From positions 2,170,001 through 2,234,000 of the forward strand of contig NC_013929.1 in assembly GCF_000091305.1 (NCBI RefSeq): a DNA stretch of 64,000 bases, read 5' to 3'. Shown piece by piece: positions 39,958-47,696 of this stretch. The notes beneath the pieces are model-generated. The model worked only from the letters and a program-made list of their open reading frames with translations, made no database searches and was not told the DNA's origin. The translations under genes were made by a program, and so were the position numbers. Positions within the stretch are counted from its first letter, which is position 1. Each line of letters begins with the position of its first letter. The stretch comes from Streptomyces scabiei 87.22 (GTDB taxonomy: Bacteria > Actinomycetota > Actinomycetes > Streptomycetales > Streptomycetaceae).

Positions 39958-41709
39958 TCAACCGGGCATCACCGACCACGAAGACGCTGAGGATCGCCCG
40001 TCCGAAGCGGTGAAGACGAACCGGGCCCGCTCACCGTCGGCCCAGTCCACGGAGACCTCGTACGCGCCCCGCACCTCCACGGAGGCCAGCTCCGCCAGGG
40101 GTTGCGGGGCGGGGTCGCCGGTGAGGCGCGCGAGGGCGACGAAGAGGGTCGCGTCCGCGTCGGCCGTCTCCCCGGTGAGGCCCTGCCCGGTGGCGGCGTC
40201 CGACAGGCCGTGCACGGGATGCACCGCGCTCTCCACACCTTCCGCGGGCCCCCAGCCCGTCACCCGCACCGGGGTGCCGGGCGCCGCACCCGTCACCAGA
40301 TGGGCCCGGACCTCGACGGCCCCCCGGGCCACCACCAGGCTGGTGACCCGGACACCGTCCTCGCCGACCGTGTGCCGGGAGGCAGCCCAGCCCTCCCCCA
40401 CCCCCAGCGGTTCGATGTCCGTGCGGCTCGCGTCGCCGCCGACGATCACGCTGTTGTCGTACGACTCGGCGGGCTCCGCCAGGGGTACGGGCTCGGTCAC
40501 CGTCGAGTAGGCGAGCCGGGTGTAGAAGGGGTCGTAGCGGACGTCCTCGCTGCCGTGGTTGTGCAGGCGGACCAGACCGTCCGAACGCGTGCTCTGGAGA
40601 AGCCAGTTGGGCGGGCCGACGGGACGCAGCTCGTCCTCCAGCTCCACCGGGCCCGGCTCCTCCGTCGCCGTCCACACCTCGTGGTCGGCGGGCAGCAGCA
40701 GGCCGAGGAAGCCCTTGCCGGCCCAGTACGGGGAGGCGGGCCCCGAATAGCCCTGCAGAACGGCGAGGTTCGGGCCGTGCCAGCCCAGCGACAGCAGGCC
40801 GTGCTCGTCGACCGCGCCCCGGTCGAGGAAGTACTTCAGCGCGCCCGACGCCAGCCGCCGCGTCCGGCCCGGCGACAGCGGCGTACGGCCGGTGAGGGCG
40901 CCCAGCCACAGCGGGACGGTCGTCGCGAAGCGGTAGGTGAGGGAGCGGCCCTGGTGCAGGGGGGCGCCGTCGCCGCCGAACAGCCGGGCGTAGTCGCCGA
41001 GATGGGCCGAGAGGCGGTCGCCGTAGCGTGCGAGGAGACGGTCGTCGTCGGCGAGCCAGGCGTGCAGGACCGGGTACAGGTGCATGGCCCAGCCGTTGTA
41101 GTAGTCGAACTTGCGGCCGTCGCCGTCGGTGTACCAGCCGTCGCCGAGGTACCACTGCTCGATGCGGTCGAGGCGCTGGTCGATGACCCGGCGGGCCAAC
41201 TCCGGTTCGTGGCCGATCTCCTCCAGGAAGCCGCCGACCGTCACCGGGAACAACTCCCAGTTGCAGGGCCAGGGTTCGGCGGTGAGCGCGTCGCCGAGCC
41301 AGGCCGCCGCGCGCTGGCGGACGTCGTCGTCGAGCCGGTCCCAGAGCAGGTCCCGGGTCACGCGCAGCGCGAAGGCGATCGACGCGGCCTCGACGAGGGG
41401 CTGCGTACGGTCCTCGATGCGCGGCCAGACTCCCGCGACTCCGGCCGCGAGGCCGTCCGCGTACCGCGCGAGCGCCTTCTCGTCGCGGCGGAAGGCGGCG
41501 AGCAGCAGGGTACGGGCGTATCCCTCCAGCCCGTCGGAGAGGCGGCCCGTCCAGCTGGTCCGGTCGCCGGGCAGCTGGTAGAGCGCCCCGTCGGCAGTGG
41601 CGTACGGCTCCACGGCGGCCAGCAGCGCGTCGGCGGCCGCCTCCCAGTGGGCGCGGGTGTAGCCGGTGTACGGGCTGAGTGTGCGGTCTGCCTGCGGCGG
41701 GGTGGGCAT
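39958..41709 (-). CDS. DUF2264 protein, predicted glycoside-active (alpha/alpha) barrel enzyme
   Basis: A 583-residue soluble protein with the N-terminal helical DUF2264 domain (Trp-rich, for example CNWELFPVTVGGFLEEIG and DGRKFDYYNGWAMHLY) and a C-terminal beta-sandwich from about residue 390. I recall that some DUF2264 proteins are classed as family GH154 beta-glucuronidases acting on arabinogalactan; this is from memory and not testable here. No signal peptide is seen, so it probably acts on imported oligosaccharides. Downstream pectin and arabinogalactan enzyme genes make a plant-glycan role likely. The ATG at 41709 has only a modest AGAGAAAGAG site upstream. Confidence 0.75.
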   Translation of the reverse strand: MPTPPQADRTLSPYTGYTRAHWEAAADALLAAVEPYATADGALYQLPGDRTSWTGRLSDGLEGYARTLLLAAFRRDEKALARYADGLAAGVAGVWPRIEDRTQPLVEAASIAFALRVTRDLLWDRLDDDVRQRAAAWLGDALTAEPWPCNWELFPVTVGGFLEEIGHEPELARRVIDQRLDRIEQWYLGDGWYTDGDGRKFDYYNGWAMHLYPVLHAWLADDDRLLARYGDRLSAHLGDYARLFGGDGAPLHQGRSLTYRFATTVPLWLGALTGRTPLSPGRTRRLASGALKYFLDRGAVDEHGLLSLGWHGPNLAVLQGYSGPASPYWAGKGFLGLLLPADHEVWTATEEPGPVELEDELRPVGPPNWLLQSTRSDGLVRLHNHGSEDVRYDPFYTRLAYSTVTEPVPLAEPAESYDNSVIVGGDASRTDIEPLGVGEGWAASRHTVGEDGVRVTSLVVARGAVEVRAHLVTGAAPGTPVRVTGWGPAEGVESAVHPVHGLSDAATGQGLTGETADADATLFVALARLTGDPAPQPLAELASVEVRGAYEVSVDWADGERARFVFTASDGRSSASSWSVMPG

Positions 41710-42027
41710 GGGGTGCGCTCTTTCTCTGGGGGGCGGGGGCGGTTTCGGGGTGGTGGGGGGCGTGGTCGGGTGCGGGTGGGTGGGGGCTGATCGCGCAGTT
41801 CCCCGCGCCCCTGAAAGCCCAGGCCCTTCGGGCCTGAAAGCCAACGGCCCTTCGGGCCTGAAAAGCACGGGGCGCAGCCCCTGCTTTTCAGGGGCGTGGG
41901 GAACTGCGCGAGAAGCCCCGCCGGACCCGCACCCGGCCACGCACCTCGCCCACTCCGGCCCTCCCCCACGCAGACCTCACGTACAGACCTGGGGCGCCCC
42001 GGTTCCGGTCGGGACGCCCCAGGGGTC
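41710..42027. repeat. Intergenic palindromic repeat, copy C (long form) and flanks
   Basis: Arms CGCGCAGTTCCCCGCGCCCCT at 41792-41812 and the near-complement at 41890-41910 (one G-T change) enclose two GGCCCTTCGGGCCTGAAA units and a GGGGCGCAGCCCC hairpin, as in the copy at 9228-9371. The G-rich lead-in at 41730-41775 is shared too. It follows the stop of the leftward acetylesterase gene. No gene is seen in the remaining bases. Confidence 0.78.
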
Positions 42028-43074
42028 TTATCCCACCCTGGTCTTCCCCTCGGGCACCAGCCCCTGGGCGACGAGTTCGTCCCGGACGAGGCCGGCGTAC
42101 GCGGTCGCGCCGCGCACCGAGGTGTGGGTGTTGTCCCGTTTCTCGTTGTAGAGGTACAGCGCCTTCGACCCCTCGGTGCCCAGCGACTCCACCAGCGCCT
42201 TCGTCTTCGCGGTGAGGTCGATCAGGGGCACCCCCCGGTCGGCGGCGACCGCGCGGGTCACCGCGGGGTGGTCGACGCCGAGGCCGTTGACCAGCAGGGC
42301 GGTTCCGTTGTTGAGGGTGCCGTCGGCGTTGAACCAGCGGCGCACGATCGGGGTGACCAGCACGGGCTTCCCGCCCTTCTCGCGGACGCCCGCGACCAGG
42401 GTTTCGAGGTTGGCCCGGTAGGTGGCCGCGTCGGTCTGCTTGTCGTTGTGGGCCAGCTGGATCAGGACCAGGTCGTTGCGGCGGATCCGCGGCTGGACGG
42501 TGGCCCACAGCCGGGAGTCGGCGAGGTAGGAGACCGTGCTCTCGCCGGAGTCGGCGTGGTTGGCGACCGACAGGCCCTTGCCGAAGTACTGCGGGAGCTG
42601 CTGCCCCCAGCCGGAGTAGGGGTCGCCGGGCTGGTCGCAGACCGTGGAGTCACCGACGAGGAGGATCTGGCGGGCCCGCTCGGCGCGGGTCACCCGGATG
42701 TCGGCGAGGGCGGGCGCCGAGCCGCCCACGAAGAGGTCCAGGCCGGGAGTGCCGTCGGGGCCGGTGGGCTCGCCCTCGGGAGTACGGACGTCGACGGTGA
42801 AGCTGAGGCGGACGTGCTCACCGGCGTCGGTGGCCGTCTCCGCCAGGAGCGTGCGGCGCGTCTCGCCGGTGACGGCCGTGCTCGCCGCCGCGTCCCCGCC
42901 GAGGCGGACCCTCACCTCGTAGGTCCCGGCGGGGACGTCGAAGTGGCAGGCGTTCCCTGCGCAGTTCTCCGGGCCCAGCACGAGCCGGTCCGCCCGCGCC
43001 TCGGCCGGTACCGCCGTGAGGACGGCGCCCAGGGTCGTCGCCACCGTCAGCGCGGCAAGGGTGAAACGTCTCAT
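42028..43074 (-). CDS. Secreted rhamnogalacturonan acetylesterase (SGNH/GDSL, CE12-like)
   Basis: A 348-residue exported protein: signal peptide 1-25, an N-terminal beta-rich domain (about 28-130), then an SGNH hydrolase domain with GDSTVCD (Ser143), the Gly/Asn blocks (HADSGEST, QLAHNDK) and the final DNTHTS Asp-His pair. It would remove acetyl groups from rhamnogalacturonan I, exposing it to the lyase encoded divergently. The ATG at 43074 has GGAGGA 6 bases upstream; an upstream in-frame ATG is rejected. Confidence 0.88.
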   Translation of the reverse strand: MRRFTLAALTVATTLGAVLTAVPAEARADRLVLGPENCAGNACHFDVPAGTYEVRVRLGGDAAASTAVTGETRRTLLAETATDAGEHVRLSFTVDVRTPEGEPTGPDGTPGLDLFVGGSAPALADIRVTRAERARQILLVGDSTVCDQPGDPYSGWGQQLPQYFGKGLSVANHADSGESTVSYLADSRLWATVQPRIRRNDLVLIQLAHNDKQTDAATYRANLETLVAGVREKGGKPVLVTPIVRRWFNADGTLNNGTALLVNGLGVDHPAVTRAVAADRGVPLIDLTAKTKALVESLGTEGSKALYLYNEKRDNTHTSVRGATAYAGLVRDELVAQGLVPEGKTRVG

Positions 43075-43262
43075 TGCGGCTCCTCCGAGAGGTGACATGG
43101 CCCGGCGGCTGGACGGTACATCGTTCGACAAGCGCTTTCTAGAGGTGGCGCGTCATTCACATGATTGCCAACTTCCTTCCCGCGAAAGCCCTTTCGCGAA
43201 AACGATTCAACTGTCACCCTTCCGAATCACCGCACTCCCCCCACGGCACCCGAGGAGCCCCC
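43075..43262. promoter_or_regulatory. Divergent promoter region of the acetylesterase and lyase genes
   Basis: It contains ATCGTTCGACA (43120-43130), found also at 47518-47528 in the other divergent cell-wall-enzyme promoter. ACAAGCGCTTTC (43128-43139) resembles a LacI-family operator centre, and TTTCGCGAAA lies at 43192-43201. These are candidate binding sites for a pectin or arabinogalactan regulator that is not evident in the window. Confidence 0.45.
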
Positions 43263-44957
43263 ATGGCCGAATCCCCCACCCCGTCCGAGGCCGCGTCCGG
43301 GCCCGGCCGCCGCGCCTTCGTCGTCGGCGCCGCCGCGACCGCCGCCGGGGCCGCGCTCACCGGTCCCCTGGCCGGCACCGCCCGCGCCGCGGCCTTCGGC
43401 TACACCGACGACGGCACGCACTACGTGATCGACACCGGCGCGAACCTCGTGTTCAAGGTCCGCAAGAGCAACGGCGACCTCGCCTCGCTCGCCTACCGGG
43501 GCACGGAGTACCAGGGCTACGGCGGCATGAACTCGCACATCGAGTCCGGCCTCGGCGCCTCCACCGTCACCATTAGGCAGTCCGGCTCGACGATCCTCGT
43601 CTCCGTCGCCCACGGCACGCTTCGGCACTACTACGCGGCCCGCAGCGGCGAGAACAACATCTACCTGTGGACCAACAAGGCCGACGCCTCGGTCTCGGCG
43701 ACCCGCTACATCGTGCGTGTGAAGGCGGGCCTCTTCCTCAACGACGAGCCCGACGCGTACACCTACGCGCCCACCACCATCGAGGCGTCGGACGTCTTCG
43801 CCAAGTCCGACGGCCAGACCCGTTCCAAGCACTACTCCAGACTGCGGGTGACGGACTACGACTACATCGGCTGGAGGACCGGCTCGGTCGGCCTGTGGAT
43901 GGTCCGCAGCAACCACGAGAAGGCCTCCGGCGGCCCCTTCTACCGCTCCCTGCTGCGCCACCAGAGCGCGGACGGCGGCGGGCTCTACGAGATCCTGTAC
44001 TACGGCCAGAACCAGACCGAGGACCAGCGGTTCGGCCTCCAGGGGCCCTACGTCATCGCCTTCACGGACGGCGGGGCGCCCTCCTCGTCGCTGTTCCCGG
44101 GCACGCTGACCACCCCGTGGGCGGACTCGCTCGGCCTGTCCGGATACGTCCCCGCGAGCGGCCGGGGCCGGGTCACGGGCGTCGGCATCACCGGCCGGAA
44201 CACGGCGTACGCGTACACGGTCGGGCTCGCCAACGCGGCGGCCCAGTACTGGGGTCCGGCCCGGGCGTCGGACGGCTGGTTCTCCGTGACGGGGGTGTTG
44301 CCGGGGACGTACACGCTGACGGTCTTCAAGGGCGAACTGGCGGTGTACACCACCTCGGTGACGGTCACCGCGGGCGGGACGACGGCACTGAACTCGATCG
44401 CGATCCCGTCCTCGAACGACCCGTCCAACGCGGGCGCGATCTGGCGGATCAACGACTGGAACGGCACCCCGGGCGGCTTCAAGAACGCCGAGCTGATGAC
44501 GTACGCGCATCCGTCGGACGTCCGGGCCGCCGCCTGGACCGGCAATGTGGTCGTCGGCAGCGGTACCGAGACCTCGGGCTTCCCCTGCTACCTCTGGAAG
44601 GACGTGAACAGTGGTCTCCTCGTGTACTTCAGGCTGACCGCCGCGCAGGCCGCCGCCGCCCACACCCTGCGCATCGGGGTGACGACGGCCTACGCCAACG
44701 GCCGGCCGCAGGTCGTCGTCAACGACCGGTGGACCTCGGCGATCCCCTCTCCGCCCACCCAGCCGAACACCCGGTCACTGACGAACGGGTCCTACCGGGG
44801 CAACAACCACACGTTCACCTACAGCGTGCCCGCGTCGGCCTGGCTGACCGACACGAGTCAGTACAACGTGCTGCGGATCAACGTGGTGAGCGGATCGGGG
44901 TCGACGTCCTATCTCAGCGCGGGGACGTCGGTCGACGCGATCGACCTCCTGAGCTGA
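43263..44957 (+). CDS. Secreted rhamnogalacturonan lyase (PL4-like)
   Basis: A 564-residue protein with a Tat-type signal (GRRAFVVGAAATAAGAAL, cleavage near residue 44), a large N-terminal beta-sandwich (about 45-310; NNIYLWTNKADASVSATRY), an FnIII-like domain (about 320-395; GVLPGTYTLTVFKGELAVY) and a C-terminal carbohydrate-binding-like jelly roll (about 405-564). This three-domain order matches PL4 rhamnogalacturonan lyases, which cut RG-I by beta-elimination outside the cell. The ATG at 43263 follows GAGGAG by 5 bases. It is divergent from the acetylesterase. Confidence 0.88.
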   Translation: MAESPTPSEAASGPGRRAFVVGAAATAAGAALTGPLAGTARAAAFGYTDDGTHYVIDTGANLVFKVRKSNGDLASLAYRGTEYQGYGGMNSHIESGLGASTVTIRQSGSTILVSVAHGTLRHYYAARSGENNIYLWTNKADASVSATRYIVRVKAGLFLNDEPDAYTYAPTTIEASDVFAKSDGQTRSKHYSRLRVTDYDYIGWRTGSVGLWMVRSNHEKASGGPFYRSLLRHQSADGGGLYEILYYGQNQTEDQRFGLQGPYVIAFTDGGAPSSSLFPGTLTTPWADSLGLSGYVPASGRGRVTGVGITGRNTAYAYTVGLANAAAQYWGPARASDGWFSVTGVLPGTYTLTVFKGELAVYTTSVTVTAGGTTALNSIAIPSSNDPSNAGAIWRINDWNGTPGGFKNAELMTYAHPSDVRAAAWTGNVVVGSGTETSGFPCYLWKDVNSGLLVYFRLTAAQAAAAHTLRIGVTTAYANGRPQVVVNDRWTSAIPSPPTQPNTRSLTNGSYRGNNHTFTYSVPASAWLTDTSQYNVLRINVVSGSGSTSYLSAGTSVDAIDLLS

Positions 44958-44964
44958 CGGTTCG

Positions 44965-46377
44965 TCATGTACCGCGCGTCCACTGCTGATTCGTGCCGCT
45001 GCCGCACGCGTACGTGATGACGGCGGCGCCGTCGGCGGTGGACGCGCCGCTGACGTCCAGGCACTTGCCGGTCGCGCGGGACTTGACGTTCACGTAGGAG
45101 CCGGTGGTGACGAGCGAGAACTGCTGGGCCGTGTTCGAGGCGTCGCAGTTCTCCTGGGTGACCGTGCCGGTGTTCTCCTGCACGCACAGGGAGCTGTGCC
45201 GGGTCATGAGCTGGTAGTAGCCGCTGCCGGCGGACTTGAACCAGTACTTCTGGTTGGTGCCGCCGTTGCACGTGTACTGCTTGATCTGGGCTCCCGGCCA
45301 CTGCGACTGGCTGGTGACGTCGGCGCACTTGGACGAGTGGCGGGCGATCAGGGTGTTGTAGGTGGCGCTGGTCCCGCTGATCGTGCCGGTGGCCGTGTCG
45401 ACGGTGACCTCGGGCGACCAGGACAGGGACATCGTGGTCGAGGTCGGGAAGGTCAGCGGCAGCCAGACGTAGCGGGAGTCGTTGACCGTGCCGCCGAAGG
45501 AGTTGCCCCAGCGGTCGCCCAGGTAGAGGTACGAGGTGGCCGAGGTGCCCTGCACGGGCAGGACGTACGCGGTCTGCGAGCCGAAGGCCGTGACATCGCC
45601 GACGTTGGTCATGGCCGTCCAGGGGCCCGCGATGCTGGTGGCGGTGGCGTACTGCTGCTGGTTGGGGTTCCAGCCGGTGGCGCCCGAGGTGAGCATGAAG
45701 TAGACGCCGCCCCGCTTGAACAGGGCGGGTGCCTCGCGGTGGCCGCCGTGCCAGGGGTCGGCGACGAGGGCGGCGACACCGGTGTAGTCGGCGGTGAGCC
45801 GGTAGATCTGCAGGTCGTAGTTCTCGCGGGCCGCCGAGATCATGTAGCCGGTGCCGTCGGTGTCCACGAACGTGGTGATGTCACGGGACATGTGCTGGCC
45901 GAGCGGCCGGAAGCTGCCCCGCCAGGTGTAGTTCCCGTCGACGGTGTCGGAGACGGCGACGGCCGCGCGGGCCTCGCTGTAGTCGACGCCGTTCTCCTTG
46001 TGCATCCACATCACGAACTTGCCGGTGGCCGCGTTGTACATGACCTTGGGCCGCTCGATGTTGGCGGTCGCCAGTTCCGGATCCGTGGCCTCGGTCAGGA
46101 CGTGGTTGCGGAACTCCCAGGTCTTCAGGTCCGTGGAGCGGTACGCCGACACGTACTTGAAGGTGTTGTCGGCGTTGCGGTTCTCGCCGAACCAGTAGTA
46201 GTAGGTGCCGACCTTGAGGACACCGCCGCCGTGGGCGTGCAGGGGGTTGCCCGACGTGTCCTTGAACTGGGTGCCGTTGGGGACGGTCTGCGGCGCCGCC
46301 TGGGCGGGGCCGGCGGTGACGAGGGCGCCGGCCAGCGCCAGACAGAGCGCGAGGAGCGTCGCGTACACACGTCTCAT
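44965..46377 (-). CDS. Secreted GH43 exo-beta-1,3-galactanase-like enzyme with ricin-type CBM13
   Basis: A 470-residue exported enzyme: signal peptide 1-28, a five-bladed GH43 catalytic domain (about 30-335; HAHGGGVLKVGTYYYWFGEN) and a C-terminal ricin B-type trefoil (about 342-468) with QxW-like repeats. The HAHGG...YYWFGEN start is typical of GH43 subfamily 24, which includes exo-beta-1,3-galactanases of Streptomyces that attack arabinogalactan cores. It starts 11 bases after the stop of the neighbouring GH43 gene, so the two form an operon. Subfamily assignment is by eye. Confidence 0.85.
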   Translation of the reverse strand: MRRVYATLLALCLALAGALVTAGPAQAAPQTVPNGTQFKDTSGNPLHAHGGGVLKVGTYYYWFGENRNADNTFKYVSAYRSTDLKTWEFRNHVLTEATDPELATANIERPKVMYNAATGKFVMWMHKENGVDYSEARAAVAVSDTVDGNYTWRGSFRPLGQHMSRDITTFVDTDGTGYMISAARENYDLQIYRLTADYTGVAALVADPWHGGHREAPALFKRGGVYFMLTSGATGWNPNQQQYATATSIAGPWTAMTNVGDVTAFGSQTAYVLPVQGTSATSYLYLGDRWGNSFGGTVNDSRYVWLPLTFPTSTTMSLSWSPEVTVDTATGTISGTSATYNTLIARHSSKCADVTSQSQWPGAQIKQYTCNGGTNQKYWFKSAGSGYYQLMTRHSSLCVQENTGTVTQENCDASNTAQQFSLVTTGSYVNVKSRATGKCLDVSGASTADGAAVITYACGSGTNQQWTRGT

Positions 46378-46388
46378 GTCAGCTCTCC

Positions 46389-47462
46389 TTACCGGGTGTT
46401 CGGGGTGGTCGTGTCGGCTACGGGGACTCCGAAGTCGGGGGTGCCGTCGGGCTTCCAGCCGAGGCGCTGGATCCGGGTGTGGCGGTTGGGGTCGTTGAGC
46501 GGGTCGCCGACGATGTCCTTGTACTGGCGGGCGTGATAGACGAGGACGTCGGTGCGTCCGTCCTCGGCGACGGTGAAGCTGTTGTGGCCCGGACCGTACT
46601 GCCGGGTGGTGTCGTTGCTGGTGAAGACGGGGGTCGGGGACTTGGACCAGTGGGCGGGGTTCATGAGGTCGGCGTCGGCGTCGATGGTCAGCAGGCCCAT
46701 GCAGTAGTGGAAGTCGGTGGCGCTGGCCGAGTACGTCATGAAGAGACGGCCGTTGCGTTTGATGACCGACGGACCCTCGTTGACCTTGAAGCCGATGACC
46801 TCCCAGTCCAGCTCGGGTGTGGTCAGGCGCACCTGGGGGCCGGTCAGGGTGAGGGGGTCGGCCATCTTCGAGAGCCAGACGGCGGTGTTGTTGTCCATCC
46901 CGGGCTCGTGCTGTGCCCACGCGAGGTAGCGGGAGCCCCGGTGGGTGAAGGTGGTGGCGTCCAGGGAGAAGGTCTCCCAGGCGGTCTTCAGCTGACCGCG
47001 CTCGACCCACGTCCCCTTGAAGGGGTCGGGGTGCGCGTTCTCCAGCACCCAGATACGGATGGCCCAGATGTCCTCGGCGGGCGCGGAGGCGAAGTAGATG
47101 TACCACTTGCCGTCGATGCGGTGGATCTCCGGCGCCCAGATGTGCGCGCCCATCACACCCGTGGCGTGCTTGCGCCAGATCACGGACTCGGCTGCCGTCG
47201 ACAGCCCGCGCAGGGTGCGGGAGCGGCGCAGGACGATCCGGTCGTACTCGGGCGCGGTCGCCGTGAAGTAGTAGAAGCCGTCGGTGTGCCGGTTGATGTG
47301 CGGGTCGGCGCGGTTGCGGACCAGCGGATTGACGTACGCGGGCCGGCCGGGGGACGCGTGGGCGGCGGTGGGGGGCAGCGCGGCGAGGGCGCCGGCGGCC
47401 AGGGCGCCCTTCAGGAGCAGCCTTCGGTCGGGGGGCTGGGGGAGTTCGTGCTCGCGGCTCAC
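46389..47462 (-). CDS. Secreted GH43 alpha-L-arabinofuranosidase (subfamily 26-like)
   Basis: A 357-residue exported enzyme with a Tat-type signal (DRRLLLKGALAAGALAALP) and a five-bladed propeller. The general base is expected in NRADPHINRH, the pKa-modulating Asp in FSLDATTFTH and the acid Glu in KVNEGPSVIK. It resembles Streptomyces exo-1,5-alpha-L-arabinofuranosidases that trim arabinan side chains of pectin. It is first in a two-gene unit with the galactanase-like gene and divergent from a beta-strand-repeat protein. Confidence 0.88.
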   Translation of the reverse strand: MSREHELPQPPDRRLLLKGALAAGALAALPPTAAHASPGRPAYVNPLVRNRADPHINRHTDGFYYFTATAPEYDRIVLRRSRTLRGLSTAAESVIWRKHATGVMGAHIWAPEIHRIDGKWYIYFASAPAEDIWAIRIWVLENAHPDPFKGTWVERGQLKTAWETFSLDATTFTHRGSRYLAWAQHEPGMDNNTAVWLSKMADPLTLTGPQVRLTTPELDWEVIGFKVNEGPSVIKRNGRLFMTYSASATDFHYCMGLLTIDADADLMNPAHWSKSPTPVFTSNDTTRQYGPGHNSFTVAEDGRTDVLVYHARQYKDIVGDPLNDPNRHTRIQRLGWKPDGTPDFGVPVADTTTPNTR

Positions 47463-47696
47463 GCGGTCTGCCTCTCTGCAGAGTGCTGCACGGTGGGGGG
47501 AGACAAAAGAAAACAGAATCGTTCGACATTTCGCACAAGATCGGTCATGGCGAACGGCGAAAAGGTAAGGGTGTGTTACGTCCAGGTCAACGGGTCGGGC
47601 GAGACGAACACAAGCTCACAGGAACGAACCGATGGGGAGAAGCCGGACCTCGCGAGGTTTCTGTTATCCGCGTGCGCCCCGGACCGTCTCCGGACC
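47463..47696. promoter_or_regulatory. Divergent promoter region of the GH43 operon and surface protein
   Basis: An AT-richer stretch (AGACAAAAGAAAACAGAATC, 47501-47520) lies 38-58 bases upstream of the GH43 start and adjoins ATCGTTCGACA (47518-47528), the 11-mer shared with the 43120-43130 promoter. TTTCGCACAAG follows directly. Confidence 0.45.

Noticed and set aside
46479..47696. 400-codon upstream extension of the beta-strand-repeat protein
   Set aside because: The extension lies opposite the GH43 gene, is Gly/Val/Arg low complexity, and would bury a good signal peptide that starts at 47697.
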